The notes beneath the pieces are model-generated. The model searched no databases. It was not told the origin of the DNA and saw only the letters and a program-made list of their open reading frames with translations. A stretch of 64,000 bases of DNA from Lasiosphaeris hirsuta. Taxonomy: Eukaryota > Ascomycota > Sordariomycetes > Sordariales > Lasiosphaeriaceae. The position numbers were made by a program, and so were the translations under genes. The DNA lies in NCBI GenBank assembly GCA_030549175.1, contig JAUKUA010000007.1:2232001-2296000 (forward strand). The letters run 5' to 3'. Position 1 is the stretch's first letter. Each line of letters begins with the position of its first letter. Below, in pieces: positions 10,722 through 22,433 of the stretch.

Positions 10722-12348
10722 ATGGCAGGGAACGCGGACTTTCCAATGGATTACGCCCCATCCTTGCCTCTGCTCTCGCCGGGCGAGATATCCTCCGAGT
10801 TCAGCTACGGCGCCTTTCTGCAAGAGCAAGACATTGACTACCTCGCCGAGGAGAGCTCCACATCGACCAACACGGTTTCCGAGTCCACCACCAACACACT
10901 GACACCCTCGGCCACATCGCAGACGTTGACCCGTAAGCATTCCAGCGAAAGCAGCCCTAACACCAGCCAAAGCTACGCAGCAGCACAGCAGAGGCAGAGG
11001 CTAGAGAGGCGGGGGCATACGAAGAGCCGGCGGGGCTGCTTCAACTGCAAGAGGCGACGGATCAAGGTGCGATCCCCTCCCTCGAAGATGGGCTCATAAA
11101 CGGAGTAGCGGGCTGATGCAAGACGACCAGTGTCAAGAGACGAAGCCGGCATGCGGCCATTGCGCCAAGGGGGGCTTGAGATGTGAATATCCAACGATGC
11201 CCGTCGTAGTCCACCAGGTATTTTTACCCTCCTACCACTACCACCACCACCAAGGTACCAGAGAAGCAAATGTTAAACACTACCAGCCTCAACACCAAAT
11301 CCCCATCTTCACCCTCCAAGACATGCGCTTCTTCCAGCACTTCCTCGTCCAATGCTACCCGCACCACCCGATCGGCAGCGAGAACCTGTGGCTGCACGAG
11401 GTGCCGTGTCTGTCTGAAAAGTACGACTACCTGATGCACGCCATCCTGGGGTACGCAGCGTCGGAGCTCATCGCCGAGGACCCGTCACTCGCCGAGCCGG
11501 CCATGGCGCACCGGCTCAAAGCCATCAAGGCCATCAAGAAGACGCTGGCCGAGGTCCCCAAGGCCAACACGTTCGAGGAGGGCAACGCCCTCATGGCCAC
11601 GTGCTTCGCGCTGACGTACCAGTCGGTGCTTCTGGATGACGGCATGGCCGAGTTCATGACATTTATCCGCGGCATCGTTATCGTCGCGGTGCAGATGTAC
11701 ATAAAGGGGGCGAAGCTGCTGTTTGGGGAATTTCTTGGGGACCCCGTGCAGGAGAAGCTGGAGCCGTATATGAGGAAGGTGCCGTTGATCGAGCGGAATT
11801 GGGTGGATCGGGCAATGGGGGGTTTGAAGCGGCTGAGGCCGCTCTGTGAGGGCCGGCCTGTCGAGGCGAAGTATGTGGGCATGATCACGGAGACGGCGGA
11901 GCAGCTTTACGTGTCATCGTGGGGAGGTATGTTTCCCCTACTTCTGTATGCACTGTAGAGTTTGCTGATATATCTCGACACCACAGCGTATCAAGCCATG
12001 GGCCGTCATTACGGCTGGTGGATGATGATACCGCACGACGAGTTCGAAAAGATTATCGACACCGGGAGCCAGGTAGCAACGCTGATAGCAACACATTGGC
12101 TTGCATTGACGCAGATCATGGCCATCATCACCGAGACTGAGATGGAGGGCGCTGTCAAGAAGCCATCCAACCAGGGCCAGCCTGGTCCTGGTATGGTGAC
12201 CTGGATCAGGTATTTGAACAAGAAGGTGGATGCGGAGCACCACCAGTACAACGAGTTCCCTAGGTGGGTCGAGGCGCGGCTGGACGAGAGTCTTCTGTAC
12301 TTTGGGAGGAAAGGGGGCTGGGTGGGCAACAACACCCTGGGTAGCTGA
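10722..12348 (+). CDS. Zn2Cys6 transcription factor (Upc2-like, DUF3468-type)
   Basis: Four exons, 10722-11066, 11131-11217, 11287-11926 and 11987-12348, give 477 residues. A Ser/Thr-rich N-terminus precedes a canonical zinc cluster, C-X2-C-X6-C-X6-C-X2-C-X6-C, at Cys106, 109, 116, 123, 126 and 133; intron 1 falls between Lys115 and Cys116, so splicing is required for DNA binding. The C-terminal half, from FFQHFLVQCYP, resembles the fungal transcription factor domain of sterol-uptake-control-like proteins. Intron 2 (69 bases) has good ends but is a multiple of three with no stop, so an isoform retaining it would add 23 residues rich in His and Tyr directly after the cluster. The nucleus is the expected site. 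Target genes cannot be inferred from the neighbours. Confidence 0.9.
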
Positions 12349-13137
12349 ACTGAAGAGGTGGGGATGGTGATAATATGCCAGTTATGATGATGAACCGGAG
12401 CAGTCGATGATGATACCTAATGATACCACAGCAGCTTGGAATTTTTTTACCCGACTCACACACTATTCATCCCTTAGGACTTGTTTGCAATTCAACAGGG
12501 CACTGCTCGTTTTACTTGTTTTTGTGCATTGGCAGCGGCCTTTGAGCTCATTCGCTGGCAAACGATGCCGACTGGCACTTGGTAGAAGTGGCAGCAATGT
12601 AAATTTTGGGAAAGAGAGAGCCCCACGAAAAGCCCTGCCGGCCTGCCCCGAGGAGGGCAGCAACGAACAGCCAGCGGTGGTGGGCGAAAGAGGAAAGGGG
12701 CTGGCTGCCACACAGCCACCCCCTTGGGCCCAGGCAAGCCAGGGGATTCACCGAACCCCACATTTCGTATTTCGCATTCGAACAAAGAGTGGGCCCGTCT
12801 TCTGGAAGACGGCAGCACGGCGAGCCAAGCCCCTTATTCATGTGCACGCAATTGCATATGATACCGTCCGCTTGGTTTAGCTTCCACGTCACGTCTCGGG
12901 CCGCCCTGGAGGCAGCAATGGCTGTGTCTCGCTATTCCGTATATCTCGGGTCGTGACGCAATTGGCGGGTGAACAAAGACGCTCTTGTCGCTCGGGTACT
13001 GTCTTCGTGTATATAAAAGTCCTGGTTGTCTGGGGTCCTTCGCCAGCATCACGGCTCGGAGTATCACGACTGAAAAGCAGCTCATGCTGAAGCAGAAAAG
13101 CAATATACTCATCTCAAACCATCTCGCAAAAAAAACC
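12349..13137. other. Intergenic region with promoter of the next gene
   Basis: It holds the 3' end of the Zn2Cys6 gene and the promoter of the gene at 13138. No coding exon is seen apart from spurious open frames. Confidence 0.5.
13010..13018 (+). promoter_or_regulatory. TATA box
   Basis: TATATAAAA lies about 120 bases before the chosen ATG at 13138. Initiation about 30 bases downstream would put the transcription start near 13045, after an upstream in-frame ATG at 12985, which argues against the longer protein. Confidence 0.6.
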
Positions 13138-14079
13138 ATGACGACTTACGCCGGCCCCTCCCCGGGCTACACCCCGCTGGACACAACCGCCGCGCCGCGC
13201 CCCAGTAGCGACCCCGCCGGCTCCGGCCTCGACACGGACTCCATCCTCACCGGCCCGCCGCCCTATACTGAGTCCACCACCTTTACGCCCACCACCCACC
13301 TCCAAATCGAGACCCCCGGCAAAGCGGCCTTCTCCCTCCCTCTCCCGCCGCGCCCCGACCCCATCCCCATCTTCCTACTCTCCCCAACCCCCAGCACCCC
13401 GATCCCGACCTACACCTCCCTACGCCCGACACGGGGCTCGGGCTCATGCTTCCTCGTCCCGGGCTCCCCAGGACCCTCGGACACCCTGCACGTGCCACTG
13501 AGCACGACACTGTACCGCTTCGGCCCCGGGCGCCACCCGCACGTCCGGCTCTTCGCCCCGGGCAGCGCGACCCCCACGCCCAACCCGTTCCTCGATGACA
13601 ACGGCGCCGCCGGGGCCGGGGACGGCGACGTCGACCTCTCCACCTGGGACGCCTTTGACGTCCTGCCCTCGGGGCTCCTCACGCGCGCGGTGCACTTCCG
13701 CACACGCCTAGGCACCTTTGAGTGGCGGTACGCCTCGCGCAGAGAGCGCAAGGCGATCGGGGCGGATAGTCTGCTGGTTCTGGACCGCGTGGTCAAGGTC
13801 GCGCGGGCGAGGAATCGGGGCGAGGTCAAGGATGAGGAGGTGCGGACGCCTGTGGCACAGCTGGTGCGGAATGGCGAGTTTCGGTCCGAGGGGAGTCGTG
13901 CGAGCAGTGCCGGGAACGGGGGGAGGTTGATGGTGGATTGGAAGACGGGCGAGAAAGGGGAGGAAGAGATGGTGTTGGTGCTGGTGGTGACGACTGTGTT
14001 GGTTATGTTGAAGAGGGAGGTGGATCGGAGAAGGGCGCAGCAGATTGCTATTATGGCCGGGGCAGCGGGGAGTGGATAG
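13138..14079 (+). CDS. Uncharacterised protein, possible tubby/LURP-one-like barrel
   Basis: One exon from the ATG at 13138 (context AAAAACCATG) encodes 313 residues. I do not recognise a named family. The first 60 residues are Pro/Ser/Thr-rich with a PPPY motif near residue 41. The middle alternates hydrophobic strands and ends in GTFEWRYASRRERK, and the tail carries LMVDWKTGE, then a hydrophobic stretch VLVLVVTTVLVML, then EVDRRRAQQ. This order of W-R strand, D-W strand, hydrophobic helix and basic end recalls the tubby-C-like fold of LURP-one and scramblase relatives, where a hydrophobic helix fills the barrel; this is inference only. A TATA box lies upstream. The gene converges with pcf11. 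Coding is very rich in C in the first half and in G in the last quarter. Confidence 0.75.
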   Translation: MTTYAGPSPGYTPLDTTAAPRPSSDPAGSGLDTDSILTGPPPYTESTTFTPTTHLQIETPGKAAFSLPLPPRPDPIPIFLLSPTPSTPIPTYTSLRPTRGSGSCFLVPGSPGPSDTLHVPLSTTLYRFGPGRHPHVRLFAPGSATPTPNPFLDDNGAAGAGDGDVDLSTWDAFDVLPSGLLTRAVHFRTRLGTFEWRYASRRERKAIGADSLLVLDRVVKVARARNRGEVKDEEVRTPVAQLVRNGEFRSEGSRASSAGNGGRLMVDWKTGEKGEEEMVLVLVVTTVLVMLKREVDRRRAQQIAIMAGAAGSG

Positions 14080-14900
14080 ATGGTGGGATTGGATTCTTTT
14101 GGAGGTTGTTTGTCTCTTTGTCCGAGTGATACGGATAGGTGGGAACACGGCCGCTTGTTTGGCTTCCATGTTTGCTTGTTGTTAGTCTTATACCCCGGGG
14201 TTTGCTCTCTTTGCTGCTTGTTGTATTTCATAGCTACCTATTATTAGACATTTTTTCAGTCAAATTATACTTTAATTCCCAGATGCTGCCTCCTGGGTCG
14301 ATGTCTGCCTCCAGTTCGCAAAGTACGACGGGGGAGACTGTACGACGATACACCCACCGCCTGGACCAAACACCATTCACGGTGCCCACTAGTTCCCGCG
14401 TTTCCGCCGTCGTAGAGGGACATTGGGCAAAGAAAAATCAAATGGCTCAGACTTTAGATGTATCACTTTGCATTCGTTGATAGCCCACCACCAGCCCATG
14501 CACCATCCCTCCCCTATGTACAAGAACTTCGCATCCCCGGACTGGCGGACAGATACACATGCCCCCAAGCCTACCGCCGACGAGACCTACCATCCTAGGC
14601 AAGAGCTGGCACACCCACAGAAAGGGGTCTACTGAAATACTCTAGCCTTCTCTGGCCGGTCTCATTCTCATTAGAAGCAGGCATGATGGTCCCGTCTTCT
14701 CCAACCTCTACTACCGATGCTGACCTTTCTCCAGCCAAATAGAAAGCAAAAAGAACCCACTACGCCATAGCCATGCCAACCAATCGCCGCTGCCGCCGTA
14801 ACTGAAAATGTTTTGCTGGGCCCCCGATCCTGTTTTTTTGCGCATCCATGTCATATCATCTTTTTTTCGCTCATCGTCGATGGCGATGGTGCGTAAATAC
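14080..14900. other. Intergenic region between convergent genes
   Basis: Two 3' ends face each other here. I see no further gene. Confidence 0.5.
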
Positions 14901-17576
14901 CTAGTACCCCTCCATCTTCAACTTCCCTCTCAGCGACTGAAAATCGTCCTGTCACTCCGTTAGCTCCAATCCAACATCCCCTTCCTCAAACAACTCACCT
15001 CAGCCTTCCTCTTCCCCAACACCCCCTCCGGCACCCCCCGCTGATACGCCTGCTGCACCTGTGAGGCGGCGGCCGCAGCCGCCGCCGCCGCCGCCTGGGC
15101 ATCTTCGCGGTCGCGGTCCTTGGTTGCCTCGCGGTGGCAGCTGGCGTGGAACACGCGTTCCCCGATCTTGACGGCGTCCATCCACACCCACTCCTGGGCT
15201 TCGTCAAGCCACTTCATCTCAAAACGCTCCTGGCAGATTGGGCAGACGGTGTTGACGCGGCTCGAGTCCTCGGGCACGGCGATGTACTGCAGCAGCTGCT
15301 GCAGCTGCTGCTGGCCGCCGCCGCGTTTCCCACCCGCCTGCGCCGAGGCCCCGCGAGGGCTGTCGCCGGAATCATTGTTGGAGGCGTTGTTGCCTCCAGC
15401 GGGCGGTGCCACGTAGTCGACGTCGATGGCTTCGAGGGATTTTATCCAGTCCTGATGCGGGTTAGACGGGGGTTAGATGAAAAAGGGGAGGGGGTTGCGT
15501 ACGAGCTCGTCGACGAAGAAACTGCGGTGTTGTCCCCGCTTCTCATACTCAGCTATCCGCTGGTGCACGCGGAAGTGCCAGTCCATGTGCGCTGTCTTCT
15601 TGCGCCGGCCATCCTCGTTGGTCTTGAACCGTCTGCCACAATGCGTGCAGGGCAGTCCGAGGTCGTCCTCTAATCGCACCATTGCCGATGGTCGAAACCT
15701 GTTGCAAGGGGGGGGGCACCCGATGTCAGCCAACTGTACTACTCATTTTCGTCCCGAGGCTTTTGGTGTATTTTATCCAACAAAACTTACTGCTTAAGAT
15801 GTGCCGCTCTGAACTGATAGCTCAAGGGGGTTTCCAAAGGGGGTTGATAACGAGGCGCCGCCGTCGCCTGGGCGCCGCCAATAACAGGAAGAGAGGCGTG
15901 GGTCGTAGGAGGTGTTGCTGTAGCAGAGGTGGTTGGTTGAATAAGTCCTGACTGTCTCAGCATGGCCAGCAAAGCCGAAGGATTCGAAGCTAGAGCAGCC
16001 GTTGGTGCCGCCGGAGCCGGAGCCGGAGCTGGGGTCGTAACTGGAGCCGCAACTGGAGCCGGAGCCGGGGCGGGCGGCGTAGCAAGTCTCTGGGGGGGCG
16101 GTGACCGCATCGCAGCCAGTGCCGCCCCTAAAGATGCAGGTAGTGCTTGCGGAAGTGGCTGCGGCATAAGTTGCGGCGTTGCCGAAGCTGAGGGGACCTG
16201 CTGAGGAGTGGCAGGCTTCGGAGCCGCAGAGAGCAAAGCTGCGAGCGCGCCCTGTCCAAACAAGGCATCGATGGAAAAACCACCAGCACCAGCGGCCGGC
16301 GGAGGCACCGCTGCCGCCCCTGTCGTTACAGACGGGGGACGTGCTATTGCTACTGGGGGCACAGGAGTTGGCTGCTGCGAGACAACTGGGGGTGGTGGGG
16401 GAGTGTATGTAGAGGACATCAACGGCGCGGCTGTAATGGCCACGGCGCCGGGCGCCCGCATGTTTACGGCAAGTTCAGTAACTCTGTCTTTAACGAGCAT
16501 CAACTGATCCTGAGGCATGTCATGTCTCTGGATTATGGCTTGCAAGTCCAGCAACGCCTTCAGTCTTGTCTGTCTACTAGCATCAAGTGGATTCCGTGCA
16601 AATTCCGTCCTTTCAGCAATGATCAGTTGCTGGATATCATCTTTAAGCTTGTCTATGCTTATCCCTGGCTGCGGAGCGCCATAGTTTTCCCGCGAGACAG
16701 GTTGTTGGTAGTGAGGCATGTCAGTTACCCCGGAATATGGCTGCGGTGCTACGCGGGGCGCTATCGTACTGGGACCCTGTAGAGTTGTCAGTGCAAGGGA
16801 GCATTTGAGGGGTAGTGTCTGGATCCGTACATTGTGAGGGCGCATGGGGTACGGCTGTTGAGCCAGAGCCGGGTCTGTTTGTTGCTGTCCGTTCGGCGGT
16901 CCAGGGAAGGGTTGCTGTCCATGGGGGCCTGCTTGATGCGATGCCGGTCTTCCAACCGGCGGCGTTGGCGTGTCTCGAGCGGGCGCAACTTGTGGTGGCC
17001 GGCGAAAGCTGCTCTGGTTCGCCTGGTACGCGGCGTTCCTCGCTGCAATAAGGGCATTTTCGATAGGCTGAACGAACTGAGGGGGGAACACTGGTTTTGT
17101 CGAGATAGAACCAGGAACGGGTTCCTTCCACGTTCTCAACATCTCCTCCATCTTCCGACGGGTGGTATTATCGACTTTCGTATAGGCATTCATGAAGATC
17201 GAGTAGAGCTTCGGACCAAAATACAAAGCGTACGGGGTCGGGACATTCTTGACGACCGAGTCAAGGACGTAAAGAGCTGGTAATGTCCGAGGCGGTGGTA
17301 CCTGAAGAAAGGTTAGCATTCGCCATCGTCGACAAGAAATCACAGGGAGCCTAGGCGATAAGCTCGCAGCGTTTCAAGCGCTGATTACACCTCAGCTAGA
17401 AGCGGATGGCATACCTTCTTGATGTGATTTTGCAAGACCTCTGTGATGGCGAGACCGTGATTAGCGTTCTCGCGGGCGATGTTGGTCAAGGTAGCAATCT
17501 CGATTCGCGAGTTCATGGTCAAGTCCTCGAGCGCTTGGCGGTAGTCATCCGCCACGTCGGCACCATTGTCCGCCAT
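14901..17576 (-). CDS. pcf11: Pcf11, mRNA cleavage factor IA subunit and Pol II termination factor
   Basis: Five exons, 17576-17415, 17301-15791, 15698-15503, 15451-14999 and 14936-14901, give 785 residues with phases agreeing throughout. Residues 1-135 form the CTD-interacting domain (DDYRQALEDL, then PPRTLPALYVLDSVVKN and YALYFGPKLYSIF), which binds Ser2-phosphorylated RNA polymerase II tail. A long Pro/Ala/Gln-rich middle follows; stretches such as QRLATPPAP and repeated PAPA are low complexity. The C-terminal part carries a first zinc-binding module, LPCTHCGRRF with HMDWHFRVH, and a second, TVCPICQERFEMKW with HASCHREA, the Clp1-binding region of Pcf11. The last exon adds only 11 residues, SLRGKLKMEGY. 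The protein acts in nuclear 3'-end processing and termination. A second CID protein lies at the end of the window. Confidence 0.95.
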
Positions 17577-18687
17577 GTTTATTGCTGTGCAGACTGGCGA
17601 TAGTGGTTGAAGAGAAGGTATCAGGTAGTGGCAAGGCAGCAGCGAGCGGTCAATCCCAAGAAGATTCGGCGATCTGGCAGCTCAAGCAACTCCGTCATGG
17701 ATTTGCGATACGCAGGACTTCTAAGTATCCAAACGCACAAAGAGAATGCTTCTGGCAAGGCGCTCCCTCAATTCAGTGGAGAAGGCAACGGCTGAGAAAG
17801 AAGAAGAAAAAAAGAGAGCTATCGTTTCCCCCACCGAGCACCAGCCCCGCGGATCTTCTTCCCAGCTCAGCTCCTCCACGTCTGTTTGGCCTGCTCTGTT
17901 TGGACGCGTGACCCTAATCACGCTGTGGGCTCATTCGCGCGCTCGCCTGTTTCCACCTGCTGCCCTAGTGGCTGACCCTGGGCCTGGTGAGAACGTCAAG
18001 GCAATGGGAAGTAGATGTTGAAGCACGAAGAGGCGGAACGGCTTCGGTCGCCGCGGAAGGGAAGGTTTGTCGCTCGATGCAATGTCGCTTGTTGCACGAT
18101 CTCGGGTGACGCTGGGAGCTTTTACGGTTGAGCTAAAGCACGATAAATGTAATCGGGCTAAATGCTGTGGATTGTGTTGCACGAAGTTGGGCAAGCCGAT
18201 GTTGTTGTGCTGATTGCAGATTAGGGAAAAGTTGCTCAGCGGAAGAGGAGTCGCCTCTGGGATGCAACTTCTTTGTTCAGGGCGGCCTTTTACAGGCCAA
18301 GAATGCCAAGCCTTGCAAAATGTAAGCGGGGTACATGCACATGCGCAGACCATTTACTTGCTAGATGCATATCAACAAATTGTTTACACGGAACTCAATA
18401 TCTTCACACACAAGAACAAAGCTACCGACATAAAAGAAATTTGTGGTCAATATGGTATATTTTAATTTCGCAGGTCTGTATTCCTGCCAGCTCATATTAT
18501 GTTTGCGCAACTGTGGCAGACTTGATGCAGCAACCGATCAAACCCGACGGGGTATATAAATGCACCAATGCACCGTTGCGTACTCTAACGCCCCTTGAAC
18601 TCCAAAAGCAAGACTCGGACATGTCATTCATTGCTTGCTCTCCACTGAGAGTAACTTTTCATCTTCTCAACCGACTATTTTATTGAA
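17577..18687. other. Intergenic region upstream of pcf11
   Basis: It holds the pcf11 promoter and the 3' end of the membrane protein gene. Short open frames show no domain. Confidence 0.5.
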
Positions 18688-19551
18688 TTAGATCCGGCCT
18701 TCACCAGAAAAATGGGTCATTGCGGCCTCACTGTATCGGCTATTTCCTGTAAAAACAGGGTGCAAGGCCGTTGGAGGTCGCTGGACGGCTGGGATGATAG
18801 GACTGGCGCGATCGTTTAGGTGGTCGCTGCTCCCGCCGCGCTCGACATCGGCATTGTGCATGTTAATGATCGGGTTGCTGATCTGAAGCTTGGACTTGCG
18901 CATGTTCTTGACGTTGAACAATTGAGTGATGCGTTTCGCCCTCGAAGGCTGCTCCTCCTTCCGGCGGAACGAGCCACTGCGCTGGGAATATCCATCGTGG
19001 TTGGAATATGGGTAATCGTCGTAGCCCGTCTCCTTGTTCATCGGGGTTGCTAGGTTGCCGTCACTGCGGATTTGTCGGGCAGTGATGCCGTTCTTTCCGT
19101 CGCGGAAGATGACCGAAGCAATCATGTTGAAGAAGCCGAAGGTGATGGACAGGATCCCGGCGGCGAGGACGAGCCGCCACATCGGTAGACCCAGATTCCC
19201 AATTGTGTAGGCGGGCTTGATGAGGTCGCCAAAGAGCTGGCAGCCCATGATGACCATGGCCAGCCCAAGCCATGCTAGCGAGTGGGAAGGGCTCAGGACA
19301 GGCCAGTTCTCTGCAAAGTAGTTTTTGAAGAGGTTGAGCTCGGAAACGACAAGAAAGACGGCAATGGCGAAGATGAAGAAATGAGAGATGGTGTCGAAAA
19401 AGTCGAAGTGATGAGTGATGCCCGAAAGGACGATCATGGCCCAGCATGATACCATAACGACAGCCAGGCCGATAATGGTGAGAGCCCGAAGGGCATTGAG
19501 GATCAGGTGGCCGGAGCCCCGAACCTTTGAGTTCTGTCCCAGGTTGAACAT
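18688..19551 (-). CDS. Four-helix integral membrane protein (DUF7598-like)
   Basis: One coding exon from the ATG at 19551 encodes 287 residues. Four hydrophobic segments are visible: ALTIIGLAVVMVSCWAMIVL, FFIFAIAVFLVVSEL, LAWLGLAMVIMGCQLFG and WRLVLAAGILSITFGFF, connected by short loops. The next segment, FRDGKNGITARQIRSDGN, and a basic, Ser-rich cytosolic tail complete it. I believe it belongs to an uncharacterised ascomycete family listed as DUF7598; the function is unknown. The reading frame stays open to 19608, but the upstream MPEGQ start lies inside a predicted 5' UTR intron (19579-19628, GTAAGC donor, CACTAAC branch, GCAG end), so MFNLGQ is the better start. It diverges from the SERF-type gene over 2.3 kb. 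Confidence 0.85.
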   Translation of the reverse strand: MFNLGQNSKVRGSGHLILNALRALTIIGLAVVMVSCWAMIVLSGITHHFDFFDTISHFFIFAIAVFLVVSELNLFKNYFAENWPVLSPSHSLAWLGLAMVIMGCQLFGDLIKPAYTIGNLGLPMWRLVLAAGILSITFGFFNMIASVIFRDGKNGITARQIRSDGNLATPMNKETGYDDYPYSNHDGYSQRSGSFRRKEEQPSRAKRITQLFNVKNMRKSKLQISNPIINMHNADVERGGSSDHLNDRASPIIPAVQRPPTALHPVFTGNSRYSEAAMTHFSGEGRI

Positions 19552-19578
19552 GGTGTTCTGACTGCTAGGTGGTGTCTT

Positions 19579-19628
19579 CTGCGTTGTTAGTGGCTGTCCC
19601 TCTGGCATGGGGCTCGAGGGCAGCTTAC
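19579..19628 (-). other. Predicted 5' UTR intron of the membrane protein gene
   Basis: GTAAGC, a CACTAAC branch point and a GCAG acceptor frame a 50-base intron ending 27 bases before the ATG at 19551. It removes an alternative upstream in-frame ATG at 19608. Confidence 0.6.
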
Positions 19629-21783
19629 ACTAAATAGGTGAAGGACTGGGGTGGTTCAATGCCGACTGCCTGCAGGGACCGAAGTTTGGTGGTTTACGAA
19701 TCTGACTTGCAGATGACGATGATTTATGACGAGGAAAGGAGAGAAGTAGTTAAGAAAAACGGGAATTAGTCGTGTAAAAAAGGACTCTGGAAGAGAATAG
19801 TAGGAACAATAAGCAATAGAACCAGTCACTCGCATTGTTCACTCGCACAATGGAGCCCCGCTGGATAAGGTAACGAGCACAACGAGAAGCGGGATGTTTG
19901 AAAGAGGGTGGTGACCAGCGCCTTCAAGAGGGCCCTTTATGAAGCAGGTCAAGCACCAGACCCGGGACAAGGAGAGCGAGCCGGGCAAACGAGCTAGGCG
20001 GGCAAGCAGAAAAGAACTGGTTCACGGGTCTCGCTCGCGGTTGTTCCGCATTGGGCAGAAATGTTTCCATGGTCTTTTGGCCAATAAACCCGTGGGCGCT
20101 TGGGGGGTCTCAGGCCGGGCAGCAGACAAGCTCGAAAGCAGATGCCCCGTTTCATGAAAGGGTATCGTGGACTTGAGCCGGTCTCCAGACCAGACGCGGC
20201 CAGGAACCGCGAAGGACGGCCATGTAGGGCCAGGTAGGTAGGGCCAGGACAATGCGGGGGCCAATGCTGATGCTCCAAATGCGGCATCGCGTTGCTCGAT
20301 GCTTCTCCAGACGATCTCCCGATTCGAGGGCGGCGCCATGTGGTCCTGCGATGGTCCTGCGGTACTCCAAGACAGACGACGATCAACGACGGCACAACCC
20401 CAGGCCTGAGCCAATCCCGCCCAGTGCACTCATCCAGCTGCCAGCGCATAAGAGGGTGCTGTAGGCCGATGTTGCCCAATGATTCAGGTGGGGCCACTGG
20501 GAAGCCCGAATTGTCCTGCAACTGCCAGACCACGAAGCTGTTACGGAAAGAGGTGATGCTGGGGGTGAGTGCACGGAACACAAGGCATCTTCAAGTCTCG
20601 GCGCTGTCAACGCGTCGATTGGCTGCGAGTGGCTGCCAAAGCGAGCCAAGACCGTTTCAGGACCCTTTAGCCTCGCGAAACTCCAGACCTGGACTCGACC
20701 CCAACTTAAATTGTGGCGTCTATGGCCCCAAATAGGCCACTGAGCATGTTCCCGAAGTCCCTGACAGGATGCTCATTTCGCTCTTTCGCAACCGTCGCGT
20801 TGTTGTTTTGCTTGTGATGCATGTTGGATTTCACGTCAATTCTGCACGCTGAGTCGACAGCTGCAGCAACGCGACGCATAGTATCACGCAACTGCTGAAG
20901 TCTCATCAAATGCTCAACACTGGCTGACACGACTGTGGTCCCGATGCGGGGCCGTCCATCCGAGTCCCTGGAAACAGTGGACGTACCCCTTGATGCTACT
21001 GACTCCAAATCTGCAATAGTGGTGGTATATGATTGACCGGCAAGCGTTACTGATGTGAAGGATATGTGTGGAAGGTCATGCGGCTAATATCAATAGGGAC
21101 CTCTAGAATATCCTCCACCCGGGACACAGTCGACATTGAATGTATCGAAAAGACACTATTACACAGGAGAAGCCAATCGTAACGGGGTGCATTGTGCTAC
21201 TCCTGACACTTTCTCTGAGAGGGAAAGTTGGAGAGCGGGGCCGACCTGCTCTGAACGTCCACACATATATCACGTGAGTTCCCCGCTCATTTGAGCTTTT
21301 AGTCCTGAGGTAATCTCGTTAGGTACTGGCGCTTCCTGTCGTCTGAAAATAGACCAAAAAAGGGAGAGGTAATATCAGCAAGAGCCGCCCGCTGGAGCCG
21401 GGGTGGGTATTTAGACGCCAGCAACCGCTAAAGTCTCTGCTGTCAACCGAGCGTTCGGTGGGCTTGAGACCAAAGCTGAAAACTTTGATTGGTCAAGGAG
21501 GCTCGCCTCAAGATTCGTTCCCGCCCGGGCCCGCAGAGCTTAGAAGCGCCCAGAAATCCGCAACCCCCCGGCAGTCAGAATGCACAGCCTCAGGCGAAGT
21601 CTCGTGAGGGGCGGCCTCCTCCACGGCAGCATTCTTCAAATTTCCCTTCACCACCCGAAACTCTCTCCACCACCAACCCAGGCGTTGCCTTACCACCCGC
21701 TTCAGCATACTGGGACGCCCTCAATTCTCGTCCTTCATTTTCCGCTTACACCGGCTCATCACTTGATTAGCACCTTAAGGCCC

Positions 21784-21815
<32 letters not shown>

Positions 21816-21885
21816 AGAAACACTAAGTCGGCGTCTGCCAGCCAACCACAACCAACCACACCGAGCCACCCATTCGTAGAGCATC
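19629..21885. promoter_or_regulatory. Divergent intergenic region of the membrane protein and SERF genes
   Basis: About 2.3 kb without a supportable gene. Close to the SERF ATG, about 70 bases upstream, lies a C-rich tract followed by about 18 A (21780-21814), likely within its 5' leader or core promoter. Confidence 0.45.
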
Positions 21886-22433
21886 ATGGCGCGCGGCAAC
21901 CAACGCGACAAGGCCCGTGAGGCTGCCCAGAAGAAGCTAGCAGGCCAGGTACGCTTTTAGATCCCTTTATACATAGCCCAGCCCCCGACAAACACTTCCA
22001 CCTATTCACCCCATATCTCCCGACCTTGGTTATGCCCAGCTCCGTCGCCGCTCATACAATTCTGGCCGCTCCCTAGTACGGGCTTGGCTTGATACTCGAA
22101 GACAGCGCATTGATTAGCTGGGGCCGAGTATCGCGACAGCCAGAGCCCGCAAAAGGTGGAAACACGGCAAGAGGAAAAAATAGTAAATAAAAGTGAATGG
22201 GATTTGGCTAACACGAGGGGATATTTTTGTGATTTAGAAAAAGGGAAATGCTAAAAGTGGAAGCGAATTGGCTCGTGATAAAGAGATTGCCGCCCAGAAG
22301 ATGAGGGAGAAGCAGGCAGCCGGTATGGACAATTACGCCCACCACAACACCAAGAGCATCGAAAAACTAACTTTCGTCTCCCCCCTTTTAGCCGACGCCA
22401 AGAAGACTGCTGAGACTGCTACAAAGAAGTAAA
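21886..22433 (+). CDS. SERF/4F5-family small protein
   Basis: Three exons, 21886-21948, 22238-22322 and 22393-22433, join in phase to give only 62 residues. It starts MARGNQRDKAREAAQKK and continues KKGNAKSGSELARDKE and MREKQAAADAKK, ending TATKK. This is the MARGNQR(D/E)xAR signature of the 4F5/SERF family: small, highly charged, disordered proteins that modify aggregation of amyloid-forming proteins in animals and bind RNA in some reports. The first intron is long for this window (289 bases) and the exons are short, so the gene is easy to miss. The next gene, a cupredoxin, converges on it. Confidence 0.92.

Noticed and set aside
12985..13137. Upstream in-frame ATG for the uncharacterised protein
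   Set aside because: It lies before the TATA box-directed start region, so transcripts should not include it.
19552..19608. Upstream ATG for the four-helix membrane protein
   Set aside because: It lies within or next to a predicted 5' UTR intron with a strong CACTAAC branch, so it would be largely spliced out.
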